64,000 nt of DNA, taken from SZUA-36 sp963749115 (lineage in GTDB: Bacteria > Pseudomonadota > Gammaproteobacteria > Xanthomonadales > SZUA-36). The DNA is taken from NCBI GenBank assembly GCA_963749115.1, contig CAVVLP010000013.1, positions 1 to 64,000 on the forward strand. Reading direction: 5' to 3'. The position numbers and the translations under genes are program-made. Below the pieces are notes generated by a model that was given only the letters and a program-made list of their open reading frames with translations, did no database searches and was not told the origin of the DNA. Shown here piece by piece: positions 24,568-33,546 of this stretch. How positions within the stretch are numbered: position 1 is the stretch's first letter; the number at the start of each line of letters is the position of its first letter.

Positions 24568-26658
24568 TTAGTCTTCTTTACCAACCTCTTTCATGGAAAG
24601 ACGAACACGGCCCTGCTTGTCGACTTCAAGCACTTTAACCTTGACCATTTCACCTTCCTTAACCACATCGGTCACATTCTCAACACGCTCATCAGAGAGT
24701 TGCGAGATATGTACCAGGCCATCACGGCCAGGTGCCAGTGAAACAAATGCGCCGAAGTTCATGATCTTGATGACCTTGCCTTCGAAGATCTGACCGGGCT
24801 CGATGTCCGCTGTGATCTGCTCGATACGTTTGCGGGCTTCATCACCGGCTTCCTTGTTAACGGAACCAATCACGATCGTGCCATCGTCGGTAATATCGAT
24901 CGATGCACCGGTTTCTTCGGTGATACTGCGGATGGTGACACCACCCTTACCAATCACGTCACGGATCTTGTCCGGATGAATCTTGATGGTTACCAGGCGC
25001 GGAGCGAACTCGGACATTTCACCACGTGGCTCAGAGATGACCTTGTTCATTTCACCAAGGATGAAGTTACGTCCTTCATGTGCCTGTGAAAGGGCTATGC
25101 GCATGATTTCTTCATTGATACCTTCGATCTTGATATCCATCTGCAGTGCGGTGATGCCATCGGCAGTACCGGCTACTTTGAAATCCATGTCGCCCAGATG
25201 ATCTTCGTCACCAAGGATGTCACTCAATACTGCAAAGCGATCGCCTTCCTTGATCAGACCCATGGCGATACCGGCAACTGGTGCCTTGACAGGCACACCG
25301 GCATCCATCAACGCCAACGAGGTACCACAAACAGAAGCCATTGAACTGGAACCATTTGATTCAGTAATTTCCGATACAACGCGAATCACATATGGGAAAT
25401 CTTCCATCTTCGGCAGAATCGCAGTCACACCGCGACGTGCCAACCAGCCATGACCGATTTCACGGCGTTTAGGACCACCTTCAAAACCGGTTTCGCCCAC
25501 ACAGAATTTCGGGAAATTGTAATGCAGCATAAACGGGTCTTTGTATTCGCCATTGACCGCATCGATCAACTGCGCGTCCCGGGTCGTACCCAAAGTGGTG
25601 GTCACGATTGCCTGTGTTTCGCCCCGTGTGAACAGAGCCGAACCATGTGTACGTGGCAAAAGTCCGGGCTTAACCGTGATCGGACGTACGGTGTTTACAG
25701 CACGACCGTCTATACGTGGATTACCGGACAGGATGTGATCGCGAACCAGGAATTTTTCCAGTTTGCCAAATGCGCCGGCAACATCACTAGCAGAAGGTGC
25801 GTTCTCGTCCGCGTCGTCACACAGGGCTTCAATGGCCGCTTTTCTGACTTCTCCAACCGCCACCTGGCGTTCCAGTTTATTTGCAATGGTATAAGCTGCA
25901 ATCAGTCCTTCCCGGGCAACGGTCTCAACTTTCGTTTTCAGATCGGCATCTTCGGCAGGTGCTTCCCATTCCCATTTTGTAACATTGGCTTCAGCAACCA
26001 ATTCGTTGATGGCTGTAACGACAGCCTTCATGGCATTGTGTCCAAAAGTTACTGCACCCAGCATCACTTCTTCAGAAAGAAGATCCGCTTCTGACTCAAC
26101 CATCAAAACAGCTTTCTCAGTACCGGCGACCATCAGGTTCAGCTTGGAATCAGCCAACTGGGTAGTCGTCGGGTTTAATACATATTCATCGTTGATGTAA
26201 CCGACCCTGGCAGCACCAATCGGGCCACTGAACGGCATTCCCGAGAGTGCCAGTGCGGCAGACGTGCCAATCAGGGCGGGAATCTCACCATCCACTTCCG
26301 GATTAGAAGAGATCAGGTTGGCAGTTACCTGTACATCATTCAGAAAACCCTTGGGAAACAATGGACGGATGGGACGATCGATGATTCGACAGGTCAGTGT
26401 CTCCTTTTCAGTGGGTCGACCTTCACGCTTGAAGAAACCACCCGGGATACGACCCGCAGCGTAGAATTTTTCCTGGTAATTGACCGTTAACGGAAAGAAA
26501 GACTGGCCGGGTCTGGCCTCTTTTTGTCCTACAACGGCGACCATGACCACGGTATCGGCAATACTGACCATAACTGTGGTTGCCTGGCGGGCAATCTCGC
26601 CGGTCTCCATGGTGACGGTATGCTCACCGAACTGAAATGACTTTGTAAGTTTTTTCAC
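24568..26658 (-). CDS. pnp: Polyribonucleotide nucleotidyltransferase (PNPase)
   Basis: About 696 residues. Phosphorolytic 3'-5' exoribonuclease and degradosome component. Two RNase PH domains (opening KSFQFGEHTVTMETGEIARQ; second with KPGLLPRTHGSALFTRGETQ), then a KH domain (IKIHPDKIRDVIGKGGVTIR) and an S1 domain (GQIFEGKVIKIMNFGAFVSL) at the end. The start is GTG at 26658 (MKKLTKSFQF) with AGGA 7 bases upstream; a GTG at 26688 would add ten residues but has no such site. Hairpins upstream (26681-26715) resemble the RNase III region that controls pnp in E. coli. It is last in the operon after rpsO. Confidence 0.97.
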   Translation of the reverse strand: MKKLTKSFQFGEHTVTMETGEIARQATTVMVSIADTVVMVAVVGQKEARPGQSFFPLTVNYQEKFYAAGRIPGGFFKREGRPTEKETLTCRIIDRPIRPLFPKGFLNDVQVTANLISSNPEVDGEIPALIGTSAALALSGMPFSGPIGAARVGYINDEYVLNPTTTQLADSKLNLMVAGTEKAVLMVESEADLLSEEVMLGAVTFGHNAMKAVVTAINELVAEANVTKWEWEAPAEDADLKTKVETVAREGLIAAYTIANKLERQVAVGEVRKAAIEALCDDADENAPSASDVAGAFGKLEKFLVRDHILSGNPRIDGRAVNTVRPITVKPGLLPRTHGSALFTRGETQAIVTTTLGTTRDAQLIDAVNGEYKDPFMLHYNFPKFCVGETGFEGGPKRREIGHGWLARRGVTAILPKMEDFPYVIRVVSEITESNGSSSMASVCGTSLALMDAGVPVKAPVAGIAMGLIKEGDRFAVLSDILGDEDHLGDMDFKVAGTADGITALQMDIKIEGINEEIMRIALSQAHEGRNFILGEMNKVISEPRGEMSEFAPRLVTIKIHPDKIRDVIGKGGVTIRSITEETGASIDITDDGTIVIGSVNKEAGDEARKRIEQITADIEPGQIFEGKVIKIMNFGAFVSLAPGRDGLVHISQLSDERVENVTDVVKEGEMVKVKVLEVDKQGRVRLSMKEVGKED

Positions 26659-26680
26659 TTTAATTTCCTGCTTTATGTGA

Positions 26681-26715
26681 AGAGCCACCTGGCTCTTTTA
26701 CGCCTGTTATCAGGC
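26681..26715 (-). promoter_or_regulatory. Hairpins in the rpsO-pnp gap
   Basis: Two short stems lie between rpsO and pnp: AGAGCCA-CC-TGGCTCT (26683-26698) and GCCTG-TTAT-CAGGC (26702-26715). In E. coli the same gap carries RNase III cleavage and autoregulation of pnp; a similar use here is inference. The plus-strand T run after the first stem is too short for a clear terminator. Confidence 0.5.
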
Positions 26716-26793
26716 AATTCCTTCGAGTACGGTCAGGCGCTGCCAGAACGATTGTTGTGACAGGTATGACCATTTGATACTAAACAAAATGAT

Positions 26794-27063
26794 TTAACGA
26801 CGTAAACCAAGACGTTCAATCAGCTCACGGTAACGCTGGATTTCTGTTTTCTTCAGATAGTCCAACAGGCTGCGACGCTGATTAACCATACGCAGTAAAC
26901 CACGGCGTGAATGGTGGTCGTGCTTATGGGTTTTGAAATGATCAGTGAGGTGCTGAATTCTTGCGGTCAACAGTGCGACCTGGACTTCAGGAGAACCGGT
27001 ATCATTCTCTGAGCGTTTAAACTCGCTTACTACTTTACTTTTTGCTTCTGCATTTATAGACAT
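26794..27063 (-). CDS. rpsO: 30S ribosomal protein S15
   Basis: 89 residues, the normal length. Binds the central domain of 16S rRNA early in 30S assembly. The family core is plain: SEFKRSENDTGSPEVQVALL, then HLTDHFKTHKHDHHSRRGLL and VNQRRSLLDYLKK with the RNA-contacting His and Arg residues. It follows truB with a gap of about 190 bases, which may hold its own promoter, and it is followed by pnp, as in E. coli. Confidence 0.97.
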   Translation of the reverse strand: MSINAEAKSKVVSEFKRSENDTGSPEVQVALLTARIQHLTDHFKTHKHDHHSRRGLLRMVNQRRSLLDYLKKTEIQRYRELIERLGLRR

Positions 27064-27253
27064 GGTTCCATCTCCATGAATAGAGCCCCGTGATTTTTGG
27101 TAGTTCGCACCACATGATTGCGATGGAGTTCCACAGAAACCGGTAGCCCCGAGTTTGTGTTAGCCGCTCATTTTAACTGTCATGGCCACAGCAAACAAGT
27201 ACCGCTAGTGGCTAAAGCATGGTCGGGAATGAATCCAGTCCATCTTTTTTACC

Positions 27254-28162
27254 CTAGAGGTTGAATACCCGTGAAGGTTGCAAGTTTCCATTTGGTGCTA
27301 TCTCAGCCAGACCGAGCAAGTCACCTTCGGGGCCATAGACACGGACCATTCCGATATTCGACTCACCGTTCGAGACCGTAAAATGTTGACCGTGCTTGAA
27401 TTTACCTTGTTGGATCGTGTCCAGGTCAAGACGTGGCCAATCGGGCAACCCGGCATCGACAGCTAACAACACCCCCGGCAGTTCGCCGCTATCCCGTGCT
27501 TCCTGTAACTGCTCCAGTGTCAGCATGGGAAACTTGTCGAAAGGCTCTACAAGCGTGCGTCGCAACTCGATCAAATGCGCACAACTACCAAGCGCAGTCG
27601 CTATATCTTCCGCCAGCGTTCTGATGTAAGTCCCCTTGGAACAGTGCACGACAAACGTCAACAAGGGTGACTTCCAGTCCAGGATTTCCAGGTGATGGAT
27701 GAAAACAGACCGTGCGGGACGCTCGATCGCAATGCCGGCACGCGCATATTCGTACAAGGGTTTTCCCTCGTGTTTCAATGCGGAATACATGGGTGGGACC
27801 TGTTTAATTTCGCCTACGAACTGTTGCAGAGATTGAGCCAGGGTTTCAGGGTCCAGGTCGGGTATCGGACAGGTCTGAATAAGCTCTCCTTCCACATCAC
27901 CGGTAGTCGTTGCTACGCCCAATTTTGCAGTGGCGCGATACCGCTTACCCGCTTCGAGCATAAATGCAGCTGTTTTACTGGCTTCACCCAGGCAGATGGG
28001 TAGCATGCCGGTTGCAAATGGATCAAGACTCCCTGTATGGCCAGCCTTACGGGCCTGGAAGATTCCACGAACTTTTTGCAACGCGCGGTTGGAGGAAATT
28101 CCGACCGGTTTGTCCAGCAGGACGATACCGTGAATATCCGCCCCATGCTTGCGGCGACCCAT
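27254..28162 (-). CDS. truB: tRNA pseudouridine-55 synthase
   Basis: 302 residues. Makes pseudouridine 55 in the T loop of tRNAs. The N-terminus GIVLLDKPVGISSNRALQKV and the catalytic stretch AGHTGSLDPFATGMLPICLG with the active Asp are characteristic, as is CSKGTYIRTLAEDIATALG later. The C-terminal PUA-like part is short. Its ATG shares one base with the rbfA stop (TAATG), implying coupled translation. Confidence 0.97.
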   Translation of the reverse strand: MGRRKHGADIHGIVLLDKPVGISSNRALQKVRGIFQARKAGHTGSLDPFATGMLPICLGEASKTAAFMLEAGKRYRATAKLGVATTTGDVEGELIQTCPIPDLDPETLAQSLQQFVGEIKQVPPMYSALKHEGKPLYEYARAGIAIERPARSVFIHHLEILDWKSPLLTFVVHCSKGTYIRTLAEDIATALGSCAHLIELRRTLVEPFDKFPMLTLEQLQEARDSGELPGVLLAVDAGLPDWPRLDLDTIQQGKFKHGQHFTVSNGESNIGMVRVYGPEGDLLGLAEIAPNGNLQPSRVFNL

Positions 28163-28563
28163 TAGTCCTTGTCGGGCTCTTCAGCGTCAGCCAGCGTTTT
28201 CTCAAACCCGTCCCTGTCCGAGTTCAGCGCCTTTGATATCAACTCGTCGATATGACTTCCCTTTTCCACTGAGTCATCGTGTACAAAATGTAATTCCGGT
28301 ACATGTCGTAAACGTAATTCCTGGGCAAGACGAGAGCGCAGGAACGTCGAGGCACGGCGTAATGCCTTCAAACTTTCCTTCGCTTTTTCAGGTTCGAACA
28401 CGGTGATGAACACCTTGGCATGCGACAGGTCACGAGTGACCTCCACATCAGACAGACTGACAAAGCCAACTTCCGGGTCTTTGATTTCCTGCTGAATCAG
28501 CCTGGCAAGATCACGCCGCAGTTGGCCTGCTACACGTTCAGATCTTTTAAAGTCCCTTGGCAT
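28162..28563 (-). CDS. rbfA: Ribosome-binding factor A
   Basis: 133 residues. Acts in late 30S maturation and cold adaptation by binding 16S rRNA near helix 1/28. The protein shows the single KH-like fold of RbfA: RVAGQLRRDLARLIQQEIKD, VTRDLSHAKVFITVFE and LRLRHVPELHFVHDDSVEKG. The C-terminal tail is acidic. It lies 15 bases after infB and overlaps truB by one base. Confidence 0.96.
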   Translation of the reverse strand: MPRDFKRSERVAGQLRRDLARLIQQEIKDPEVGFVSLSDVEVTRDLSHAKVFITVFEPEKAKESLKALRRASTFLRSRLAQELRLRHVPELHFVHDDSVEKGSHIDELISKALNSDRDGFEKTLADAEEPDKD

Positions 28564-28578
28564 GTTGCTACAGACCCC

Positions 28579-31104
28579 CTACTTGAGGGTTCTGGCGACC
28601 TCGGTCCGTTCGAAACATTCGATCTGGTCGTTTGGCTTGATATCGTTATACGTTTTCACGCCAATACCACATTCTGTACCAGCCACCACTTCATTGACGT
28701 TATCTTTGAAACGTCTCAGTGACTCGAGTTCGCCCTCGAATACCACCACGTTGTCACGCAGGACCCTGATCGGGTTAGCACGTTTCACATGGCCTTCCAC
28801 TACAAGGCAACCGGCAATGGCACCAAACTTCGATGAACGAAATACATCTCTAACCTCGGCCAGACCGACGATGGTTTCTCTTGTCTCGGTTCCGAGCATA
28901 CCGGTGATGGCGGCTTTCACTTCGTCAATGGCTTCATAGATAATACTGTAGTAGTGCAGGTCCAGTTCCTGTTCCTGAATGGTTCTGCGCGCACTGTTGT
29001 CGGCACGCACGTTGAAACCGATGATGATGGCACCGGATGCATGCGCCAGGGTCGCATCGGACTCGGTGATTGCACCAACACCCGAGGCCACGATATTGAC
29101 CTTGATATCCTCATTACTGAGACTAACCAACGAATCCTTCAGCGCCTCGACACTGCCTTGTACATCGGCACGGATCAACAGGTTTACAACTTTCTGCTCA
29201 CCTTTACCCATGTTCTCGAACAGGTTCTGCAAGTTGGCTGCCTGCTGTTGCGCGAGCCGGCTTTCACGTTGGCGGCCCTGACGGTCGGCAGCAGCTTCAC
29301 GGGCTTTTCTTTCATTGGCAACAACCAATACTTCGTCACCGGCGAAAGGTACACCGGACAAGCCAAGAATCACCGCGGGCATGGAAGGTCCGGCCGATTC
29401 TATCGGCTCACCGGTTTCATCAAACATTGCCCTTACACGTCCAAATTCCTGTCCTGCAAGCACCATTTCACCATGCTTGAGGGTACCGTTCTGGACCAAA
29501 ATAGTAGCCATAGGTCCACGGCCTTTATCCAGGCTGGATTCGATCACCAGTCCCTGTGCACGCCGCTCCGGGTCAGCCTTCAGCTCAAGTAACTCGGCCT
29601 GAAGCAAAATACCCTCGAGAAGATCTTCAATCCCCTCGCCTGTCTTGGCTGAAACGGGAACAAACAATTCCTCACCACCCCACTCTTCGGAAATAACCTC
29701 TTCCTGGGATAATTCGGACCTGATGCGCTCGATATCTGAATCAGGAAGATCAATTTTGTTGATTGCCACAATCAGCGGCACACCCGCTGCGCGGGCATGC
29801 TGAATCGCTTCCTTGGTTTGTGGCATGACACCATCATCAGCCGCAACCACGAGCACGACGATATCCGTTGCCTTCGCGCCGCGTGAACGCATGGCAGTAA
29901 AGGCCGCATGACCCGGCGTATCCAGAAAGGTAATAATGCCGCGTTTTGTGATCACATGGTAAGCACCGATATGTTGCGTGATGCCGCCCGCTTCACCGTC
30001 CACGACCTTGGTCGCCTTGATATAGTCAAGCAAGGATGTTTTGCCATGATCAACATGGCCCATCACGGTAACGACAGGCGGGCGTGTTATACCTTCATCA
30101 CCCATCTCAACATCAGCAGCAATTAACTCCTGCTCAATGCCCTTTTCCTCTGCCGGACTGGCACTGTGTCCTAATTCCTCAACAACAAGGATGGCCGTGT
30201 CCTGATCCAGGTTCTGGTTGATGGTAACCATCATGCCCATTTTCATCAGGACCTTGATAACTTCTGCTGCCTTGATGGCCAGAAGCTTGGCAAGATCCGC
30301 AACCACGATAGTTTCGGGAATCTCAACATCACGGACCACGGGTTCGGTGGGTTTGGAAAAACCGTGCTCGGTGGGTCGTGAAGATGTGCTCACCCGCTTG
30401 GTGGGTTTGCGCCGTCGACCGCCTGCGCCAACATTAACATGCAGTTCCTGGCGCCCGTAACGGGTAGCCGGTTTGGCGCGCTCCTTCTTGCGTTTGTGTT
30501 GCTCTTCGGCGATTTTCTTGAGACGATCCTCTTCTTTTTTACGCGCTTCTTCCTCAAGCTTGAGCCTGGCTGCAGCTTCTTCTGCCTGTTCTTCCTGCTC
30601 GCGGAGAGACTGTTCCTCCTTGGCCTTTAATGCCGCTTCCTCAGCGGCCTTGCGGGCTATCTCCGTCGCCTCCAGACGTGCCTTCTCTTCGGCTTCGGCA
30701 CGGGCTTTTTCCTCAGCCTCGCGCCGCTCCTGAACCTCTTTCAGCGCCTGCTGAACCTTCTCCCTCTCGGGGTCTACTTCCTGCAAAGCCTCGCGTTTTA
30801 CGTAGGTGCGACTCTTGCGGAATTCAACGTTAACAGTCTTGGTTGATGCCCGTGGACCGCTGCCCTGAATACGCAATTCACTCATCGACTTACGCTTGAG
30901 CGTCACTTTTCGTGGCGCTGTTGCATCACTTTCCGATTTGCCGTGAGATGACCTGAGGTGAGCCAATAACTTTTTCTTGTCATCATTGGAAACTGCATCA
31001 TCACCCGATGTGAGCGCGATGTCGGCTTTGCTCATTTGGGCTATCAGTTTATCAACACTGATACCCAGAACTTCTGCCAATTGTGCGACGGTAACTTGGG
31101 ACAT
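28579..31104 (-). CDS. infB: Translation initiation factor IF-2
   Basis: 841 residues. GTPase that delivers fMet-tRNA to the 30S subunit. An N-terminal IF2_N domain (VTVAQLAEVLGISVDKLIAQ), then a long Glu/Arg/Lys/Ala-rich helical linker (about 105-215), a second IF2_N domain (VVADLAKLLAIKAAEVIKVL) and the G domain with GHVDHGKTSL (G1), DTPGHAAF (G3) and NKIDLPD (G4), followed by the beta-barrel and C-terminal fMet-tRNA binding domains. Length fits gammaproteobacteria. Internal ATG starts giving shorter isoforms, as in E. coli, cannot be judged. Confidence 0.97.
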   Translation of the reverse strand: MSQVTVAQLAEVLGISVDKLIAQMSKADIALTSGDDAVSNDDKKKLLAHLRSSHGKSESDATAPRKVTLKRKSMSELRIQGSGPRASTKTVNVEFRKSRTYVKREALQEVDPEREKVQQALKEVQERREAEEKARAEAEEKARLEATEIARKAAEEAALKAKEEQSLREQEEQAEEAAARLKLEEEARKKEEDRLKKIAEEQHKRKKERAKPATRYGRQELHVNVGAGGRRRKPTKRVSTSSRPTEHGFSKPTEPVVRDVEIPETIVVADLAKLLAIKAAEVIKVLMKMGMMVTINQNLDQDTAILVVEELGHSASPAEEKGIEQELIAADVEMGDEGITRPPVVTVMGHVDHGKTSLLDYIKATKVVDGEAGGITQHIGAYHVITKRGIITFLDTPGHAAFTAMRSRGAKATDIVVLVVAADDGVMPQTKEAIQHARAAGVPLIVAINKIDLPDSDIERIRSELSQEEVISEEWGGEELFVPVSAKTGEGIEDLLEGILLQAELLELKADPERRAQGLVIESSLDKGRGPMATILVQNGTLKHGEMVLAGQEFGRVRAMFDETGEPIESAGPSMPAVILGLSGVPFAGDEVLVVANERKAREAAADRQGRQRESRLAQQQAANLQNLFENMGKGEQKVVNLLIRADVQGSVEALKDSLVSLSNEDIKVNIVASGVGAITESDATLAHASGAIIIGFNVRADNSARRTIQEQELDLHYYSIIYEAIDEVKAAITGMLGTETRETIVGLAEVRDVFRSSKFGAIAGCLVVEGHVKRANPIRVLRDNVVVFEGELESLRRFKDNVNEVVAGTECGIGVKTYNDIKPNDQIECFERTEVARTLK

Positions 31105-31141
31105 ATATTCTGCTCCTTTAAGAACCTATTGGTTCTTTTTT

Positions 31142-32644
31142 TCAGGAATCCTGGGTTTCTTCTTCAAACCACGGGGCACGTGCCGCCATAATCAAAGCGG
31201 CCGCCTCTTCTTCTGACATCTCATCAATTTCCAGCAATTCATCAACTGAGAGCTCTGCCAGGTCTTCCTGTGTGCGGGTACCTTTTTCTGCCAGGCGGTA
31301 AGCGAGGCGCTCAGTCATACCCTCCAGGCTGAGAAGATCCTCAGCCGGGCTGTTGTCATCGAGCGCTTCTTCCTTGGCAATCAGCTGTGTCAACAGTGCA
31401 TCACGTGCACGGCGCCGCAACTCCGTAACCATATCTTCGTCAAATTCTTCAATTTCAAGTAATTCAGAATCAGGCACATATGCAACTTCTTCAATATTAC
31501 TGAAACCTTCCTGCACAAGAATATTGGCTACGCCTTCATCAACATCGAGACGTTCCATAAAGTTCTTAAGAACTTTTCCGGCTTCTTCCTCACCCTTCTT
31601 GTCGGCATCTTCCACAGTCAGAACATTCAACTCCCAGCCGGTCAGATCACTGGCCAGTCTTACATTCTGACCACCACGGCCAATCGCCTGGGACAGGTTG
31701 GCTTCTTCAACAGCAATATCCATCATGCGGCGCTCTTCGTCCACGACGATGGACGCAACTTCGGCCGGTGCCATGGCATTGATAACAAACTGCGCCGGAT
31801 TGTCATCCCAAAGAATGATATCGATACGCTCACCTGCCAATTCGTTTGAAACGGCCTGTACGCGGGAGCCACGCATTCCAACGCAGGCACCAATGGGGTC
31901 AGTTCTGGGATCGTTGGACTTAACGGCAATCTTGGCCCTGCGACCCGGGTCACGTGCACCACCCATGATGGAGATCAATTCCTGTCCGATTTCCGGCACT
32001 TCCAATTCAAACAACGCGATCAGAAATTCCTTGATGGTGCGACTGGCAAACAACTGTGGGCCGCGTATTTCAGGCTTCACTTCATATAGAAATGCACGTA
32101 GGCGGTCTCCCGGACGAACGGTTTCACCCTGGATCATATGACGTTGGGCGACAAATGCCTCAGCATTGCCACCCAGGTCGAGGTACACATTGCCACGTTC
32201 AATACGCTTGACGATACCGTTGATTAATTCACCTTCCCGATCCTTGTAGGCATCAACTACCTGCTCTCTTTCAGCTTCACGGACACGCTGCACAATGACC
32301 TGTTTTGCAGTCTGTGCGGCGATACGGCCGAACTCGACGTTCTCCATGGGCTCTTCAATGAAGTCACCCACTTCAATGTCAGGGTTGTGCGATATGGCAT
32401 CCTTGTGCAGTATCTGGTGGTCCTCTGATTCAAGCTCTGCGTCGTCTTCCAGCACTTCCCAGCGACGGAAGGTTTCATACTCACCGGTGTCGCGATCAAT
32501 CGAAACACGTGCCTGAATTTCATCGTTGTGGCGTTTGAGGGTCGCCATTGCGAGGGCCGATTCCAATGCTTCAAAGATGACGCTCTTGGCAACACCTTTC
32601 TCATTTGATACCGCATCTACGACCAAAAGGATTTCTTTACTCAT
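31142..32644 (-). CDS. nusA: Transcription termination/antitermination protein NusA
   Basis: 500 residues. Binds RNA polymerase and nascent RNA to influence pausing, termination and antitermination. In order: NusA N-terminal domain (1-125, SKEILLVVDAVSNEKGVAKS), S1 domain (about 135-200, NGIVKRIERGNVYLDLGGNA), two KH domains (CVGMRGSRVQAVSNELAGER; AIGRGGQNVRLASDLTGWEL) and two C-terminal acidic repeats (VLVQEGFSNIEEV-type and MTERLAYRLAEKGTRTQEDL). The full domain set is that of gammaproteobacteria. Follows rimP and precedes infB. Confidence 0.97.
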   Translation of the reverse strand: MSKEILLVVDAVSNEKGVAKSVIFEALESALAMATLKRHNDEIQARVSIDRDTGEYETFRRWEVLEDDAELESEDHQILHKDAISHNPDIEVGDFIEEPMENVEFGRIAAQTAKQVIVQRVREAEREQVVDAYKDREGELINGIVKRIERGNVYLDLGGNAEAFVAQRHMIQGETVRPGDRLRAFLYEVKPEIRGPQLFASRTIKEFLIALFELEVPEIGQELISIMGGARDPGRRAKIAVKSNDPRTDPIGACVGMRGSRVQAVSNELAGERIDIILWDDNPAQFVINAMAPAEVASIVVDEERRMMDIAVEEANLSQAIGRGGQNVRLASDLTGWELNVLTVEDADKKGEEEAGKVLKNFMERLDVDEGVANILVQEGFSNIEEVAYVPDSELLEIEEFDEDMVTELRRRARDALLTQLIAKEEALDDNSPAEDLLSLEGMTERLAYRLAEKGTRTQEDLAELSVDELLEIDEMSEEEAAALIMAARAPWFEEETQDS

Positions 32645-32686
32645 TTGCTGTTAACTCCGTGCAGGGTCATATCCCGTATTTCATCA

Positions 32687-33166
32687 TTATTTTGTTTTGC
32701 GACCGGCGAGGATTTTCTCATAATCCGGAACCAGTCTTGCCTTAACGATGTTGCTCAAATCAAGCGACACTTCCGTACCATCCTGTTCGATGCTGACGCT
32801 GGTTTCATCCGCTCCCAGAATCGGGCCGGAAAATTTACGCCGGCCATCCTGAGGTGCAAACAGGTTAACCTGAGCCATGTATCCCGCGAACTGCCGATAT
32901 TGGGCCGTTGTAAACAATGGCCGATCAAGACCCGGGGAAGAAACCTCCAGGTTATACTGACTCCGGATCGGGTCCTTCACATCCAGCAGTGCTGCAGTCT
33001 CCCGGCTAACGGTTTCACAGTCATCAATACCCACACCATTTTCATGGTCGATATAAATTCGAAGCACCGAGTGCTTCGGGTTGCTGTTGTATTCCAACCC
33101 GACAAATTCATAACCCAGGTCTTCCACCAGCGGTTGCAACAACTCATTCAGTTTCTGAACGCTCAA
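32687..33166 (-). CDS. rimP: Ribosome maturation factor RimP
   Basis: About 159 residues. Needed for 30S assembly. N-terminal domain LNELLQPLVEDLGYEFVGLE and LRIYIDHENGVGIDDCETVS, then YNLEVSSPGLDRPLFTTAQY, the strongest RimP motif, and a C-terminal SH3-like barrel. The start is taken as TTG at 33166 (MSVQKLNELL) because GGAG lies 8 bases upstream; a GTG at 33184 immediately follows the T run of a terminator and would add six residues. First protein gene of the nusA operon. Confidence 0.93.
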   Translation of the reverse strand: MSVQKLNELLQPLVEDLGYEFVGLEYNSNPKHSVLRIYIDHENGVGIDDCETVSRETAALLDVKDPIRSQYNLEVSSPGLDRPLFTTAQYRQFAGYMAQVNLFAPQDGRRKFSGPILGADETSVSIEQDGTEVSLDLSNIVKARLVPDYEKILAGRKTK

Positions 33167-33184
33167 AACAGTATCTCCGGGCAC

Positions 33185-33206
33185 AAAAAAAGGGCAAAAA
33201 CGCCCC
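33185..33206 (-). terminator. Terminator-like hairpin immediately upstream of rimP
   Basis: On the minus strand GGGC, a GTTTTT loop and GCCC are followed by seven T residues, ending one base before a possible GTG start. With only about 20 bases between the T run and the rimP start, it would act as an attenuator for the nusA operon. Transcription from upstream, including from tRNA-fMet, must pass it. Confidence 0.65.
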
Positions 33207-33327
33207 CGACGATCAGCCCCGGTCTATTCCGGAACCTTTACTCACGCCCTCAAGGGCGGATGAGACAGCATTATTTCATTACACTATCCAATCGTCGCAA
33301 GGTCACACCGGCAATTGCCGATGAAAC

Positions 33328-33350
33328 AAAAAAGGGCCCTGCCGGACCCT
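33328..33350 (-). terminator. Terminator after tRNA-fMet
   Basis: Minus strand: AGGGTCC, loop GGCA, GGGCCCT (one G-T pair) then TTTTTT. It begins 11 bases past the tRNA 3' end and should end the tRNA transcript, with partial read-through into rimP possible as in E. coli metY-nusA. Confidence 0.8.
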
Positions 33351-33360
33351 CGAAAAATAT

Positions 33361-33437
33361 TGGTAGCGGGGGCAGGATTCGAACCTGCGACCTTCGGGTT
33401 ATGAGCCCGACGAGCTGCCAGACTGCTCCACCCCGCA
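33361..33437 (-). tRNA. Initiator tRNA-fMet (CAU)
   Basis: 77 bases with an encoded CCA. The anticodon arm TCGGG-CTCATAA-CCCGA has the three G-C pairs that mark initiator tRNAs, and the D arm GAGC...GCTC and T arm GCAGG-TTCGAAT-CCTGC are well formed. The acceptor stem is GCGGGG/CCCCGC from positions 2-71, with T at position 1 and T at position 72, so the 1-72 pair is absent, as required for formylation, but it is U-U rather than the C-A of E. coli. It stands upstream of rimP-nusA-infB, the same place as E. coli metY. Confidence 0.95.
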
Positions 33438-33546
33438 ACGGCAAGGAAGGCATCATAATGATTCAATGCCCTAATTACAAGACCTTATATTACCTTAAAA
33501 CTTTGTTCGTTGAACAGCCTGCTGGGAATTACCCGCAGATAAGCCG

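Noticed and set aside
25450..26094. Plus-strand open frame of 214 codons inside pnp
   Set aside because: Complement shadow of a well-conserved gene; composition is not protein-like.
26683..26698. Terminator between rpsO and pnp
   Set aside because: The stem is good but no T run follows it in the direction of transcription; listed as a hairpin only.
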